This document shows, in pieces, positions 34,101 to 45,477 of a DNA stretch of 64,000 nucleotides. The position numbers and the translations under genes were made by a program. This DNA is from Chaetoderma sp. LZ-2023a (lineage: Eukaryota; Mollusca; Caudofoveata; Chaetodermatida; Chaetodermatidae), in contig CM067374.1 of NCBI GenBank assembly GCA_034401795.1, forward strand, positions 135,810,135-135,874,134, in the 5' to 3' direction. The notes under the pieces are model-generated. The model did no database searches and had not been told where the DNA came from. It was given only the letters and a program-made list of their open reading frames with translations. Each line of letters begins with the position of its first letter. The first letter of the stretch is position 1.

Positions 34101-35270
34101 GGAGCGTCAATATTTCCACCATTCCTCTCCGCAATCTTCGCTAGGCTAATGTAGGGAGCGTCAGTATTTCCACCATTCCTCTCCGCAATCTTCGCTAGGC
34201 TAATGTAGGGAGCGTCAGTATTTCCACCATTCCTCTCCGCAATCTTCGCTAGGCTAATGTAGGGAGCGTCAGTATTTCCACCTCTCCGCAATCTTCGCTA
34301 GGCTAATGTAGGGAGCGTCAGTATTTGCAGTCGCTCTTCTTATCATAGGTCTTTAACGCCTGGAACCAGTTTTTTTGCTCTTCTCTAAAGTAGTTACATC
34401 GTTTTTGCGGAGCGGATTCCAGACAGAATTTACATACTCTAAATGAGGTCTAACATGTACCTTGTACAGCCATCTGAATGTGTCTTCGTTAATAAATGTG
34501 AATGGCATTTGGACATCCCCATTTAATTATGTTTCTTTATTCTCCCTTTCGTTTAAATGGTCTTCAAATGAGAATTTGCTGTCAATGTTGACTCCGAAGT
34601 CTTTGAGTTGTTCGCTATTACTCTCTGTCTCCGCCTGAGCAGGAATGCCTTTGTCCACTTGTGTACTCTCTCAGTTATGCCGAATCCGCTAAGCTTTTTC
34701 AGGCGCCTTGTGTGCGGTACTCTAAATAGATCACATGAATATTATCTCCGTCATCAAGGTTATCAGTCCATTTCTTCGTCCTGAGGTTTTAGTAGCTGCA
34801 GTGTCGTCGATCTCCGTGCAATGAACTCACACTGTATGTCGCTAAATAAGTGGTTTCTCTTCATGTGGTCTCTGACCATTGTTTCTAGCTGCTTATATAA
34901 GACGCATTTTAGGTTTACTGTTCTGTAGTTGCTTGCCAATTTTCTGGACCCCTTCCTGAAAATTGCTGTTATTTTAGCTGTTTTCCATTCTTCTGGAATC
35001 TTTCCGCAGTCCAATGATGTATTAAAGATTTTCCAGTGATTTGCTCAAGACGTCTGTCATCTCTTTCAGCACTCTAGGATGGACTTCGTCTGGCCTCGGT
35101 GACGTGTCTATTTTCAGCTTCTTGAATTTCTTAGCCACCACGTCCATGGTTACATGGATACTCTCGAGCGGTTGATCATAGTCCTGTGTTGATACTTCAG
35201 GGCCTCTGCTTAATACTGCTTGATAGAAATTAAATCTCGGCGGTGAATGTGTAAAACTGGGAATGTTTTG
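31136..35270 (-). pseudogene. CR1/L2-like LINE reverse transcriptase, split by a minisatellite
   Basis: Minus-strand remnants of one LINE ORF2 in correct order. About 35110-35020: RPDEVHPRVLKEMTDVL. 35014-34763: IPEEWKTAKITAIFRKGSRK, SNYRTVNLKCVLYKQLE, RSTTLQLL (finger and palm of the RT). About 34740-34340: a LGVNVDSKFSFEDHLNE type segment and VRPHLEYVNSVWNPL, typical of the thumb. After the tandem array, 31443-31136: HSLKVFKRRAKTRLRQNSF, RATEP-NSLPA (TGA in place of Trp) and RQWKYQEIVYKY before the stop. Frameshifts and stops throughout, and no endonuclease. The array at 31444-34327 has been expanded from the LINE's own LTLPTLAYRRLR segment. Clade assignment is approximate. Confidence 0.75.
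31444..34327 (-). repeat. 54-bp minisatellite, about 54 copies, derived from LINE coding sequence
   Basis: Unit core CGCAATCTTCGCTAGGCTAA then TGTAGGGAGCGTCAGTATTT. Coordinate arithmetic gives 45 spacings of 54 bp and 8 of 49 bp (lacking ATTCC): five short ones at the left end and three scattered (near 33372, 33961, 34281). Homogeneity is very high. One minus-strand frame is open (GGNTDAPYISLAKIAER) and would give repeat proteins of up to 563 residues; it breaks at each 49-bp unit. In the frame of the surrounding LINE the unit reads LTLPTLA-stop-RRLRRGMVEI, the recognisable end of an RT domain, so the unit came from the LINE. Confidence 0.9.
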
Positions 35271-36214
35271 TTGGGAACACTACGATTGACACATTGACAC
35301 CATAGGGTCGGATGAGTGTTAGACACTTACCAAGTTTTTAGTGATTCAATTAAAAGCTGTACGAAAACACACAGTTTAAATATTGCTATCATATATTTCC
35401 TATGGAAAACACCTTGGGTAAAGAAAAAGAGATTTCTCGGAAACCATTGGAAGATCCATTATAAAATTGATACCTAATCAAGTAAATATAGCACCTAGAA
35501 GTTGTTCAAGTTTCCAGGCGATCTGAGGAAGAAAAGATCGATTCCAACACAGGCAAATTGTGTGTGGAGCTTATCTAGAGATGGGCGTGGCATAAAGCTG
35601 GATTCATCCATTAGTGGATTTCTGTTTGGGCACTAACATGTGCCATACAGTATGTTCTAATATTACCAGTGCTGATAAAGGGGAATTCATTTCTGCTAAA
35701 ATTGAAACCTTGTAACCCTGCTTACTGGGCTGATGCTGGCCCGATATCGGGCCAATACTGAACGTATCGGCCTGGTATCGGCCCAGTAAGCTGCGTTATC
35801 TGGGACGCTTGATATCATACAGGGTGGCCTTGACACTAAGAGATGACCTTTACCATTTAAACCGAAAGTCAACCTTCTTCATTGGGATACAAAAAAATCT
35901 ATGGTCGTCCTCAAAGGAATAACATTGACCCTACAGGGGTGACCTTGGTGTTAACGGGTGCTATCGGATCACTTCTAATATATCCAATGAACCTTTCAGG
36001 TCAATGAGAGCTTGTTACTGGCAAAAACTTTGACCCTAAAGGGTAACCTTGACCTTTTGTTCCAAAATCAACAGACATCTTCTGGAGCCAAGGGAACCAC
36101 CCATCAAACGCATAGTGGTGATCGCATAACGACTTGTAGGTATAGCATCTATACAGCAGATTCCCATACATTCCCTGGATATCGAGAAAAACATTGGATG
36201 GATCCAACTCATGA
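35271..36214. other. No gene seen; MITE fragment and palindromic repeat
   Basis: 35505-35614 is a 3' fragment of MITE family A (AAAAGATCGATTCCAACACA, GGAGCTTATCTAGAGATGG). 35720-35791 is an imperfect palindrome (GCTTACTGGGCTGATG with TATCGGCCCAGTAAGC) around CCCGATATCGGG, related to 12868-12915. Confidence 0.55.
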
Positions 36215-36587
36215 ATCCATTTCCTCAGTCACTCATAAGACGTCATAATCAACTACGTGACGTGTAGGCCGACGTCATAATCATTACGTCATGAATGACT
36301 CGATTTGGGCCGTCTTAAACGCTTAATAGTCCGTCAGGTTGTATGTTGCATGTCTTTACTATTTAATAAATATACTGTTGAATATTTTGAAACTAATTCT
36401 ACTAGGCGCTGTTGCTGCAACAGCACCCAGTTAAATTAGTTTCAAAATATTCCACAGCTTACATGTACGGTTCTCTGGAAATTGATAGTCAGGGAGTTCA
36501 GGGGGTGGATCGATGCCAACACGAGCGAACGTGGGTGGAGCTTAACTAGGGATGGACGTGGCATAGCTAAAACTGCAACCATCCATT
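36215..36587 (+). mobile_element. MITE family A copy
   Basis: AAGACGTCATAATCAACTAC, GACGTCATAATCATTACGTC, the hairpin (CTGTTGAATATTTTGAAACT; GCTGTTGCTGCAACAGCAC; TTAGTTTCAAAATATTCC) and the conserved 3' part GATAGTCAGGGAGTTCAGG and GGTGGAGCTTAACTAGGGAT, ending CCATCCATT. Confidence 0.85.
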
Positions 36588-37792
36588 GCACCAGAAAGCC
36601 TAACTGATTGACCGTAACAAACAGTACAATGACGTCTGACCCAACACAGATCACCGATAGGCAAATGGTCCAGAAATAACCAAAGTTCAAAGCTTGAAAA
36701 TGTAGATAATTTTTACCAAATCACCAGCACTATGTTGTATAGTAGATTTAAGCACCATATAAAAATCAACTCTGTACAAGTTTTATTTAAAGTGAATGCG
36801 TCTTTATTGAGTAACTAGGTGGGGTTTTTTTAAACCGTAAAGTGATGCTAATCTCATCTCGAATGTTGTATTGTAACGATAAATTATGGTTTATAGATTC
36901 CATATCATTCACATCCTGTCACATTCCCTGATCTGTATCACAATTATCTGCTTTGTAATATCGCGTAAATGTTGAACAGTGATCGCCACCATTGTGTCTC
37001 CTCAAGCGATAGTGTGTGACGTCATGCAAGTGCCAATGCATTACATTCTTTATTATATAATACTTATCCCGTTGACTATTTTGAAACTAATTTGACCTAT
37101 GGCAGGAACAACTTCCAGTCATATTAGTTTAAAATATTCAACAGCTTACCTGTATGATTGCTTTTATACGAAATTGTCAAACTATGTCTGGCACCTCTAT
37201 GACCAAGCGTATAGGCCTACCAAGGCGGATAAGCTAGGGTTTTTTTCTGATTGGTTGAAAAGTAAATCATGACAGCCATGATAGGGTGTAGAGATGTACC
37301 AACATTTAGATACTAAATCCTGAATATTCTTTACAGGCAGGATAAAATGCTTAAAACTACCTGCATAGTTTATGAGTGGCATGTTAGATCACCTGAATAT
37401 CAATCGAGAGCTGATGTTAGTTGTCCTTTAACGGCAGAATAAACTTGACCCGGATGCAAATAAACACTAGAATAACCAACGTCCTGTCCTAATAAAAATA
37501 TGGGGAAAAATATGTACTGTTTTTGTTTTGGACACGTGTAAACTTATTTATTAGCTGTACTGTAGTAGTATATTTACGATTAACGATATTCTAAATAAAT
37601 ATGCACAAGTAGCTGAAAGGCAAGATTGTCCTACCCTCAAACAATTTATCCCACACACCCATAGGAGAGGTTCCCTGCCATCTCTGCCTGTCGAAACCGA
37701 ACCCCCAATGCTACAATATTGTGAGACCACGCCGTGTTCCCACTAGAGAGCTAAGCCGAAGTAAGTCCATTCGATCACAAAGTTTCGGTTTA

Positions 37793-37796
<4 letters not shown>
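36588..37796. other. No gene seen; MITE hairpin fragment
   Basis: 37068-37157 is a family A hairpin (CTATTTTGAAACTAATTTGA; CCAGTCATATTAG; TTCAACAGCTTACCTGTATG). 37250-37290 matches 4430-4480 in reverse. Confidence 0.5.
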
Positions 37797-37887
<91 letters not shown>

Positions 37888-37897
37888 TATATATAAG
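37797..37897 (+). repeat. (TA)n microsatellite
   Basis: About 50 TA units. Confidence 0.95.
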
Positions 37898-39349
37898 CGT
37901 TCACACGTACACACGTTATAACAAGTAATCGAATATTTGCGTACGACCGGACTTAACCGCAGACCTACTTCGAAATACTCCTCTAGTTTGAACACAACTT
38001 AAAGTTCCACTGGGGGATTTTATGCATCTGACGTAAAGTACTAATTTTCCGCATTAATTTGAGACCAAGAGCACAATTTTATGCCAATAAATAAAAAAGA
38101 TATCCTCAATTTAAATTGCTAAAGTAACCAGTAGATAGAGGCGCCATTTTGGACAAGCAGCTGACGTCACCGACACACCTACTCTGCCTGCCCTATCAAG
38201 GATAGCCGTAACCAGGGGAGGTAAATCTTGCATTTCGTGCATAATTAGCGTACTGGCTAAACAACTGACCCTTTGCCAGTGTTTGGAGGAAATTAAAGTG
38301 CAATTAGTGTCCCGATGATCGCGCCAGTCATTGTAGTGCTAAATTGTCAAAAATTGTTTTCCTATGGGCAATGTCTATTTTTTTAAAACATTGAAGGGTT
38401 ATGCCAGGAACGTGTTTGCGATCAACCAGCTACAACAAATTCTAAAATATGTTAGTTGAATAAATGTTGAATGTAATTTCTCTGAAAGCTGTTGCTATTG
38501 CAACTTCTGCTTCCAGTCAAATTCCAGTTTCAAAATATTCAACAGGCAGTAATTATGGGTCAACATTAAAAAATTTGGGATCAATTAGTTAACCCTTTCA
38601 AGGACAGAAAAGCAGAAAGCTTAAAATTTACCCTGCATAGGCCTATTGTGTGAAACTAATTAGTTTGGAAGCTACTGCAACATAATTCCAGGAAAATTTA
38701 ATTCAGAATATTCAACACTGCATAGTTATTTTAAAATTGGGAGTAAACGTTGTAAATGATTAATAACGGTGGATTTCAATAGTGTGAAAGCACTAAACTA
38801 CTAATTATGTCTAGCGTACAGTTGTCATTATTTACTAGCTGTCACCTACTATCGTCTACGAAGTAAGCCGCTAAGCGGTTGCCTATAATTGACCGACCGG
38901 GCAATCAGCGACATCGTTTCATTTTGGTTGCAAATCCCGTTTTACAATTGATGCAAGCAAATTCGACGTTAATTGTCGAGTTTGATTCTGTTATATTAAA
39001 ATTAAGTACCGCGCCTTTTGTTTTGAAATGCATGACACATTATTTTAAAATTATACAAACTATATGCTCTAAACTTGTGTCTTCCAAATTTAAATGTGGA
39101 AGATATCCATCCAGTGCCGATGTTATGAAGCCATCTTTCAGTTAGCCCCTTTTCATACGGATGCTTCTGTGGATCGGTATCTGAAAATGTGAATTTCCGT
39201 ACCCTTTCCATGATCGTTTCTATTACTGCAAGCCCATGCTTGACATGCGGACATGATGCGATTTAACCATTTCACGCCAGCAATGGCCTCTGCAATCGTC
39301 AAGTTGATGACGCAGGTCAAAAGAAGGCTATTTTGAGAATTTACAACTA
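37898..39349. other. No gene seen; MITE hairpin fragments
   Basis: 38466-38546 has GTTGAATGTAATTTC, GCTGTTGCTATTGCAAC, CCAGTTTCAAAATATTCAAC; 38651-38715 is a more diverged relative. A stretch at 38870-38940 with a weak box-B-like GGTTGCAAATCCCG could be a decayed SINE, but I cannot support it. Confidence 0.45.
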
Positions 39350-39435
39350 AAACGACTGTCTCAGTAACCGAACCAGCCATTCCAGTGGTCAATTTTCTAA
39401 AATAGTCTTCGCTTGGCCTGCAAATGGCCATTCAA
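39350..39435 (+). mobile_element. MITE family B fragment
   Basis: CAGTAACCGAACCAGCCATT, GTGGTCAATTTTCTAAAATA, GTCTTCGCTTGGCCTGCAAA: one arm of the family B palindrome. Confidence 0.65.
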
Positions 39436-39774
39436 TAAGGAAATATTATGATTTTCCTGACATAATTTGGTCATTAAAGGGTTAATTAATATTCGGCCGT
39501 CATAACGCGAAGTAAACAGGTAAATCTAAAAGCGCTGGCGATATTTTGCTAGTGTGTCGTTGAAGTCATAATCTCGCGGTTTCTCGCTCTCGTTGCGAGA
39601 AAATGGATGCGCCCAGGAGTCACGTTTTCGAGCGTTTTGGGCATATTCATTTTATTATTTCTCGGCAATGGAACAGTGTATTTTATATTTTTTTGCGGCA
39701 ACTATTTCGGATTATAGTATATTTTTAGTTGACTTATTCCCGATTTTCACTGGAATTTCCCTTTAAGCAGGCAT

Positions 39775-40345
39775 TCGTATCTCGCGAGATCTCCTTCGAT
39801 TCGAGATCGAGAAAAGTATCGATTTCGTAGCGTAGCGATTTCCACCAGAATATGGTGGTAGAGAGAATTGAAACTTAAAAGGACAAGAGCGCCACTCGCC
39901 TCATACCAGACAATATTAATTCACGTAAAATGAGATGGTATAAGGCCTATAGTAGTCTGTATGACAAGTAGGTAACAGAAAAATAGTCCCTCTGAATTCG
40001 TCGTAAAATTCAAATCTGTCGCAGGTCTGTCGCACACAAAATGAGGTCAAGAATTTGCTGACGTTGCGTGGATACTGATATCACACGAACCACTGGGTGG
40101 ATCAAGTCAATTTTAAGGCCTGTATTAAGCTAGTGATACAGAGGTTAAGATGATACAGAAATCAACACGATCCATAGTGTTCCTTTTACAGTCCGCTACG
40201 GAGATGGGCTGGGTCCCGATGTCTGGTCGCCGAAGTGGAGTCTGTGTAACAGTCTAGTCATTGTGATGACGTAATAAGATGGCCGGTCAATACATTAGAG
40301 GTGTATTCGCGTAGAAGCCACGCCTCTATTTTTAGATTGCCTAAG
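39775..40345 (+). repeat. Repeat family C copy
   Basis: TCTCGCGAGA at 39780-39789, GATTCGAGATCGAGAAAAGT, CGTAGCGATTTC, and after an insertion CAGTCCGCTACGGAGATGGG, GAAGTGGAGTCTGTGTAACA, CATTAGAGGTGTATTCGCG, CTATTTTTAGATTGCCTAAG. The same order appears at 50195-50460. Confidence 0.7.
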
Positions 40346-41243
40346 CAGTGCCGGCTTAAGGCAGTGAGAGGACCGAGGCTGGAGTCCCTAAGGGGAGGAG
40401 CCCGAGAGGGGTGGCCTTCCCTGGAAGAATGTTAAATCTAGGCGCTCTGAGATGCATTCGGAGGCCTAATTTTATTAATCATTAATTGGTCAAGATTTTT
40501 CAAGAGAATTTCAATTTTTTGAAGGTCAAGAGAAGACAAGTATTTGCTCAGCCAATGTCCATCTGCAGGCCAAGAGATAATATTTTCCAAAATTTACGAC
40601 TGGAATGGCTGGCTCGATAATCGAGCCAGTCATTTCAGTAGTAAATTTTCAAAAAATAGTCTTCTGCAAATTAACATTAATCAAGACGACTGCATTACTA
40701 TAGTAGTACCGAGTTTGTCTCTTCGTCGCGTTACGTAGCCTATAGAAAAAACCTTTAAAAATGTATGTTTAAAGTGCGAGACCACCCCCCCCCCCCCTCC
40801 CCCCCCCCCACCCCTCGGGTCCGCAGTGAGGATATACTTGAGTGAGAGGCACTATCATATCAAGCGATATGGGAATGGAGTAGGGAATATCTTACCTAGG
40901 CACATGCTCAATGGAAAGTCGCCTTATTCACAGGCTAATTGCGATTCTGGGTTGTTTTTCGCAACAGATATGTTTATGAGTGGCAACGTCAAAATGAAAC
41001 ACTTGCTGATACCAACGTGATAGAACATGGCTGTTGTTGTGGAAACTCAGTCATCGTGCGGGTGGCATTAGCGCCTATAGCCATACCGGCCTCTACCGCA
41101 TCCAGAATGGGTGTCAGTCGACGTGACGAAGTTCTCCGTCAATTCGCCCGGCCCATAGTTCAATAGGGCCCAACTCAGCGCCAATATGATTGTATGTGCC
41201 AAATTTGGTAATTATATCTTCTTGCGTACAGGAAATATGTTGC
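40346..41243. other. No gene seen; MITE B copy and poly-C
   Basis: 40555-40680 is a family B palindrome (GACTGGAATGGCTGGCTCGA, then TCGAGCCAGTCATTTCAGTA). Poly-C at 40786-40812. No coding sequence supported. Confidence 0.55.
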
Positions 41244-41513
<270 letters not shown>

Positions 41514-41600
41514 TGACAGCCATGATAGGGTGGCTGGGAATATTCTAACTGGGAATATATAATTATATTATGATAAGTTTGACTGTTAAAGATGTACTTT

Positions 41601-41978
41601 TCAGTGTTTGTATTTTCTGGGTGTACTCCGGCTTTTATGGGGACTTTTACCCCGGTTCCCATCACGTGTTGCTGGTCTGCTACCTCTGCTCTTGCTAACT
41701 TTAGGTGCTTCAGTATTTTTCAGCACGTTTCGCCAGGCCTCGGATCGTTTGGTTTTCCGGTATTCCCATAGCAACATGTCATCATGACGACGAAGTAAGA
41801 ACGTGGTTTTGCCGGCAACTCGTTCCAGCTCTCTCCCAGTGTCCGTATCTTCGCCAATCACAAGCTGCCGACCAGCCAGAAGATTCCGGGACGCCTCCGA
41901 GTCTGTCGTTATTATCCATCTGTTCTCGGCCAGGCCATGTGATGATAAATGTCGCCACACAAACTGAATGGACGTTAT
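41601..41978 (-). CDS. Probable last exon of an unknown gene (125 codons plus stop)
   Basis: Function not recognised. The minus-strand sequence GTTTTCGTTTTTTACAG is a strong splice acceptor; the exon starts at 41978 (ATAACGTCC) and is exactly 126 codons to the TGA at 41601. The protein reads [20 protein letters not shown], then [36 protein letters not shown] and a basic tail ([20 protein letters not shown]). Upstream exons were not found; the frame lies next to a (TA)n tract. It could also be a piece of a spliced mobile element. A second frame through the same sequence is also partly open, which lowers certainty. Confidence 0.45.
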   Translation of the reverse strand: MTSIQFVWRHLSSHGLAENRWIITTDSEASRNLLAGRQLVIGEDTDTGRELERVAGKTTFLLRRHDDMLLWEYRKTKRSEAWRNVLKNTEAPKVSKSRGSRPATRDGNRGKSPHKSRSTPRKYKH

Positions 41979-42210
41979 CTGTAAAAAACGAAAACCAACA
42001 ATATGCTATTTGTGAGGTTTCATGAATATATACTATCATAGAACTTAAGTTATCGAAGAAAAACTTGAAGTTTTATGGTGTTTCACCAGCAGAATGAACG
42101 GATGTATCAACTATGAACAAATGGACGGACTGGCCCAAAAATATGTTGCTTCTTTAACACCACATAATCAATATGGATGCTTTTTAAAGACAACCATTTT
42201 ATTACAATTC

Positions 42211-42436
42211 ACCTTTCCAGAGTATCCATCTATCTATCATCTGGTGGCATATGACGTCATAAGCACCTAAGCGGAGTGTCGGATGACGTCATAATTATTA
42301 CGTCATAAATGGGTCTATTTGGCACGTCTTTAACTCTTAATAGTCCGACACGTTGTACGAATTGTCTGTCTCTACTATTTAATAAACATGCTGTTGAATA
42401 TTTTGAAACTAATTTAACTGGACCAGTCAAATTAGG
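42211..42436 (+). mobile_element. MITE family A, 5' half
   Basis: CCTTTCCAGAGTATCCATC, ATATGACGTCATAAG, GATGACGTCATAATTATTAC, CCGACACGTTGTACGAATTG, CTGTTGAATATTTTGAAACT, ending at a minimal hairpin turn (AACTGGACCAGTCAAATTAG). A LINE fragment follows directly. Confidence 0.8.
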
Positions 42437-43560
42437 TATACTGACGACCCTCTCGTAGTAAAACTGTCAGCAGAACAGAAAGCGTTACGTCTGCGCATCT
42501 ATCAAAGTGGCCAAAGTGAAGATCGCACCAAACTACGCCAGGAACGCAATAACATTCTGCACAAAAATTAGCGAACGCTTAAAAGATCTTGCTATCCAAC
42601 AAGCAGATGCCCTAGCAGATGAAATCACTGCCACGGATGACTGCCACAACATGTTTCGGACAGCCCGAGCCCTGAGAGTTGCTGACTACACACCACCACT
42701 AACTGTACACAACTCTGAAGGACACTATCGGGACTGACCATGGCAAAGATGAGGCAATTCGAGAATGGTTCAAGGAACAGTTCACTGACCACGATGATGA
42801 GCCCTTGCACCCATTCTCAGGAGACCACAGGTCATTACTAACACCAATTAACACAGCAGAGGTTGAGAAGGCACTTAAACCCCGGAAAAATGGACGTGCA
42901 TCTGGACCTGATGGCATAAGCAATGAACTATTCAAATATGCAAGTGACATTCTGTGCCGCATCTGAGACACGATCAATGACTTCACCGGATCATGTCAAA
43001 GTGGCTTCAAACGTAGACGCAGCTGCGCAGACAGTGTATGGGCTCAACGCATGCTTGTGTCAGTAGCCATGTCCAAACACTGGGATTTCTACAAAATGGG
43101 CATTGACATGTCACGAGCCTTCGACACAATTAAATGCTCAAAGATCCTAGACGTACTACGCCAGGCCAGTTGCAATGAAGATGAGCTACGACTAGTGAGA
43201 CTACTGCTTGCAGACACCAATCTGAGAGTACGAGTCAAGTCATTGAAGTCTGTAGAGTTTGAGACATCAATCGGCTCCCCACAGGTTGATGGTCTATCCC
43301 CTGTGCTCTTCACCTGTTACCTGGCTGCTGCATTGAAATCCGTGCGGGGGAACTCCACAAGACCAAACCCCGCCCCCACCCCACCCCCAACCCCGTTGTC
43401 AATACTGGGCATGCCGCTAGAGATGGAATATGTCGACGATGTGGACTTTATAGACCAGGAAAAGAAACCTCTTGACGAACTTATCCCAATAGCTGCATGC
43501 AAACTAAAAATTGAGAATCTCTTTATGAATGAACCCAAAACAGAGTTCACCCACACATGG
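42437..43560 (+). pseudogene. LINE reverse transcriptase fragment
   Basis: Reads LTDDPLVVKLSAEQKALRLR, a region with QERNNILHKISERLKDLA, then KNGRASGPDGISNELFKYAS (RT finger), a deletion near 42980, then SGFKRRRSCADSVWAQRML, YKMGIDMSRAFDTIKCSKIL (first catalytic Asp), IGSPQVDGLSPVLFTCYLAA (family GSPQGDSLSP) and MEYVDDVDFI (YVDD box). Frameshifts near 42540 and 42730 and a stop at 42964. Non-LTR type; the clade is uncertain. It ends abruptly at the dispersed repeat starting at 43562. Confidence 0.8.
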
Positions 43561-43561
43561 T

Positions 43562-43752
43562 GTCGTAAACAAAAGTGTATATTGCGTTTAGTTTTTCAGC
43601 AATTATGGCACATGCTATTGGCTTATGCTACTGGACTCGTGGTAATTCCACCCAATTCCTGTTTTTGCTTAACATCTTTACATCATTTGCTTAAAGGTGT
43701 GTCCTATGTTATGTCGCGAGAGGTACTATAACATCTCTGAAGAATTAGCCCT
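43562..43752 (+). repeat. Dispersed repeat, copy of 29667-29876
   Basis: CGTAAACAAAAGTGTATATT, CAGCAATTATGGCACATGC, GGTAATTCCACCCAATTCC, GAGAGGTACTATAACATCTC. Confidence 0.8.
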
Positions 43753-44042
43753 TCTGACAGTACAATCACCTTTGAGAAATTGGAAGCACAACTGCTGCAT
43801 CATTTGCTTATGTGCGTGTGTCTTTCAAATAGTGATAAACCCTGTGCTTTTGTTGTCCTACTTCTGGCACTAGAAATGGCAACATCTTGATGCCTTCCTT
43901 TTTATATAACACTGGTACAATGTCTATTAGGTACTCAATGCAGGATGTACACTTGTTTTGTTTAACACACTAATCCTCAAATGATTTCCACTACAGTCGC
44001 CACATTATTTCAAACACCGTCACAAAGACATTGACATTGACG

Positions 44043-44080
<38 letters not shown>

Positions 44081-44159
44081 GAGCTTAGATCTTACACTGG
44101 CAATCAATGGAAAATTAATTTGAGGTATACCCTGTTCAAATGACTCAAAGTGATTCACA
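43753..44159. other. No gene seen; (GTT)n tract
   Basis: (GTT)n at about 44042-44081; no other feature. Confidence 0.5.
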
Positions 44160-44176
44160 CACGCCTCCTAGCGAGA

Positions 44177-44224
44177 ACATTCCGGTTGACTCAGAGACAT
44201 ATGTCTCTGAGTCAACCGGAATGT
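44177..44224. repeat. 48-bp perfect palindrome with AP-1 sites
   Basis: Left half ACATTCCGGTTGACTCAG then AGACAT, right half its exact reverse complement. It contains TGACTCA and TGAGTCA, the AP-1 consensus in both orientations. A sister copy is at 44548-44605. Confidence 0.95.
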
Positions 44225-44321
44225 CGTCGGCATTACCTCTCATTATTGACGTAATGGGTTCATATAATAGATAGACCTTTACAGTTTATCCATCCATCAT
44301 TTTGACCTTGTAGTGTGTGCT

Positions 44322-44534
44322 TGTTGCGAGCATCTGGTGGTAACTATAATGGCAGGTTGATGTAATGCTGCGTATACATCAACTGATTATCCTCGACCAG
44401 ACCCAACTGTCCGCTGTCTGCAGTAGTCGGACAGACGTGCACTCAGCAGGGTGATCTGCCAACTGAAGGTCATACACCAAACGACCATGTCGTTGGCAGT
44501 AAGATTTGCACCTAGCGACCAAATTATGAACCAC
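44322..44534 (-). repeat. Inverted copy of the 24294-24505 repeat
   Basis: TCCTCGACCAGACCCAACTG, CTGTCTGCAGTAGTCGGACA, TACACCAAACGACCATGTCG: the reverse complement of the 24-kb copy. It lies between the two AP-1 palindromes. Confidence 0.85.
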
Positions 44535-44547
44535 ATGCGCCACCTAG

Positions 44548-44605
44548 CGAGGACATTCCGGTTGACTCAGAGACATGTGCCTCTGAGTCAACCGGAATGT
44601 CCTCG
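44548..44605. repeat. 58-bp near-perfect palindrome with AP-1 sites
   Basis: CGAGGACATTCCGGTTGACT and its complement AGTCAACCGGAATGTCCTCG, with two mismatches near the centre. Flanks (CACCTAGCGA before; CATTATTGACGTAATGGGTT after) match those of the 44.18-kb copy, so about 150 bp was duplicated. Confidence 0.95.
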
Positions 44606-44648
44606 GCATCGTTACCTATCATTATTGACGTAATGGGTTCATTTAACA

Positions 44649-45037
44649 GACTTTTCCAGTTTATCCATCCATCACATGACGTCATAATCAACTACGTGAC
44701 GTGTATGACTATGACATAATCATTACGTCATGAATGACTCGATCTAGTCCGTTTTAAACGCTTAATAGTCCAACACGTTGTACGAATTGTATGTCTACTA
44801 TTTAATAAGCATTCAGTTGAATATTTTGAAAATAATTTAACTGGTGATGTTGCTGCCTATGCCCATAGGCAGCAACAGCGCCCAGTCAAATTACTTCCAA
44901 AATATTCAATAGCTAACCTGTATAGTTTTCTGGAAAGTGATAGGTTCCGAGATCGATCGATCCCAATACGAGCGATGTGTGGGTGAAGCTTAGCTAGAGA
45001 TGGACGGGGCATAGATAAAACTGGAACGGTCCATTAT
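44649..45037 (+). mobile_element. MITE family A, near full-length
   Basis: Starts ACTTTTCCAGTTTATCCATC, has ATGACGTCATAATCAACTAC, TCATTACGTCATGAATGACT, CCAACACGTTGTACGAATTG, the hairpin with stem TTGCTGCCTATG/CATAGGCAGCAA, and ends AAAACTGGAACGGTCCATTA. The family termini AATGGACC-TTCCAG are inverted repeats. Confidence 0.85.
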
Positions 45038-45477
45038 AAGAACAACCGGATTGGTAACAAGTTATTCTTTCAACTTATAACAACCCTCTCCTAAAATATG
45101 CGTGTGAAGTAGACATATGATTTAAATATTTGCAGTAGAGCTTCAGTTATGGAAAGCTAAATGAAACATTCATTGATTTCCATAGGGCTGGCATGATGAC
45201 ATCTACTAAACTTCCCTATAATGTATAACTTCTACAATAATATTGTCATGTTAGTTGATAATAGAGAAACCGCTTAAAGTGTACTGTATCTGAGTCTAAT
45301 CTTAAGGCACTGTGGTTCGCTTGGTGTGCTTGTCAGCCAGTAAGTATGTGCGAAGTGTTGCCTTGAGGGAGAAATCCCCCTCCCCTACCCCCAACCCCAA
45401 ATGACGCCATTGACATAACAGACTAACAATTTGAAATATATCTAATAGCATTACCAGTTAGGGACATCATTGTACTA
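45038..45477. other. No gene seen
   Basis: AT-rich, nothing recognised. Confidence 0.5.

Noticed and set aside
31692-34291. Repeat protein with (GGNTDAPYISLAKIAER)n, up to 563 residues
   Set aside because: It exists only because the 54-bp unit is divisible by three. It breaks at every 49-bp unit and is in a different frame from the LINE from which the unit came.
31444-34327. CRISPR-like regular array
   Set aside because: Units are contiguous, identical across repeat and spacer, and derived from a LINE; there are no unique spacers and the DNA is animal.
38870-38940. tRNA or tRNA-derived SINE
   Set aside because: GGTTGCAAATCCCG resembles box B only loosely; no box A at the right distance and no acceptor stem could be drawn.
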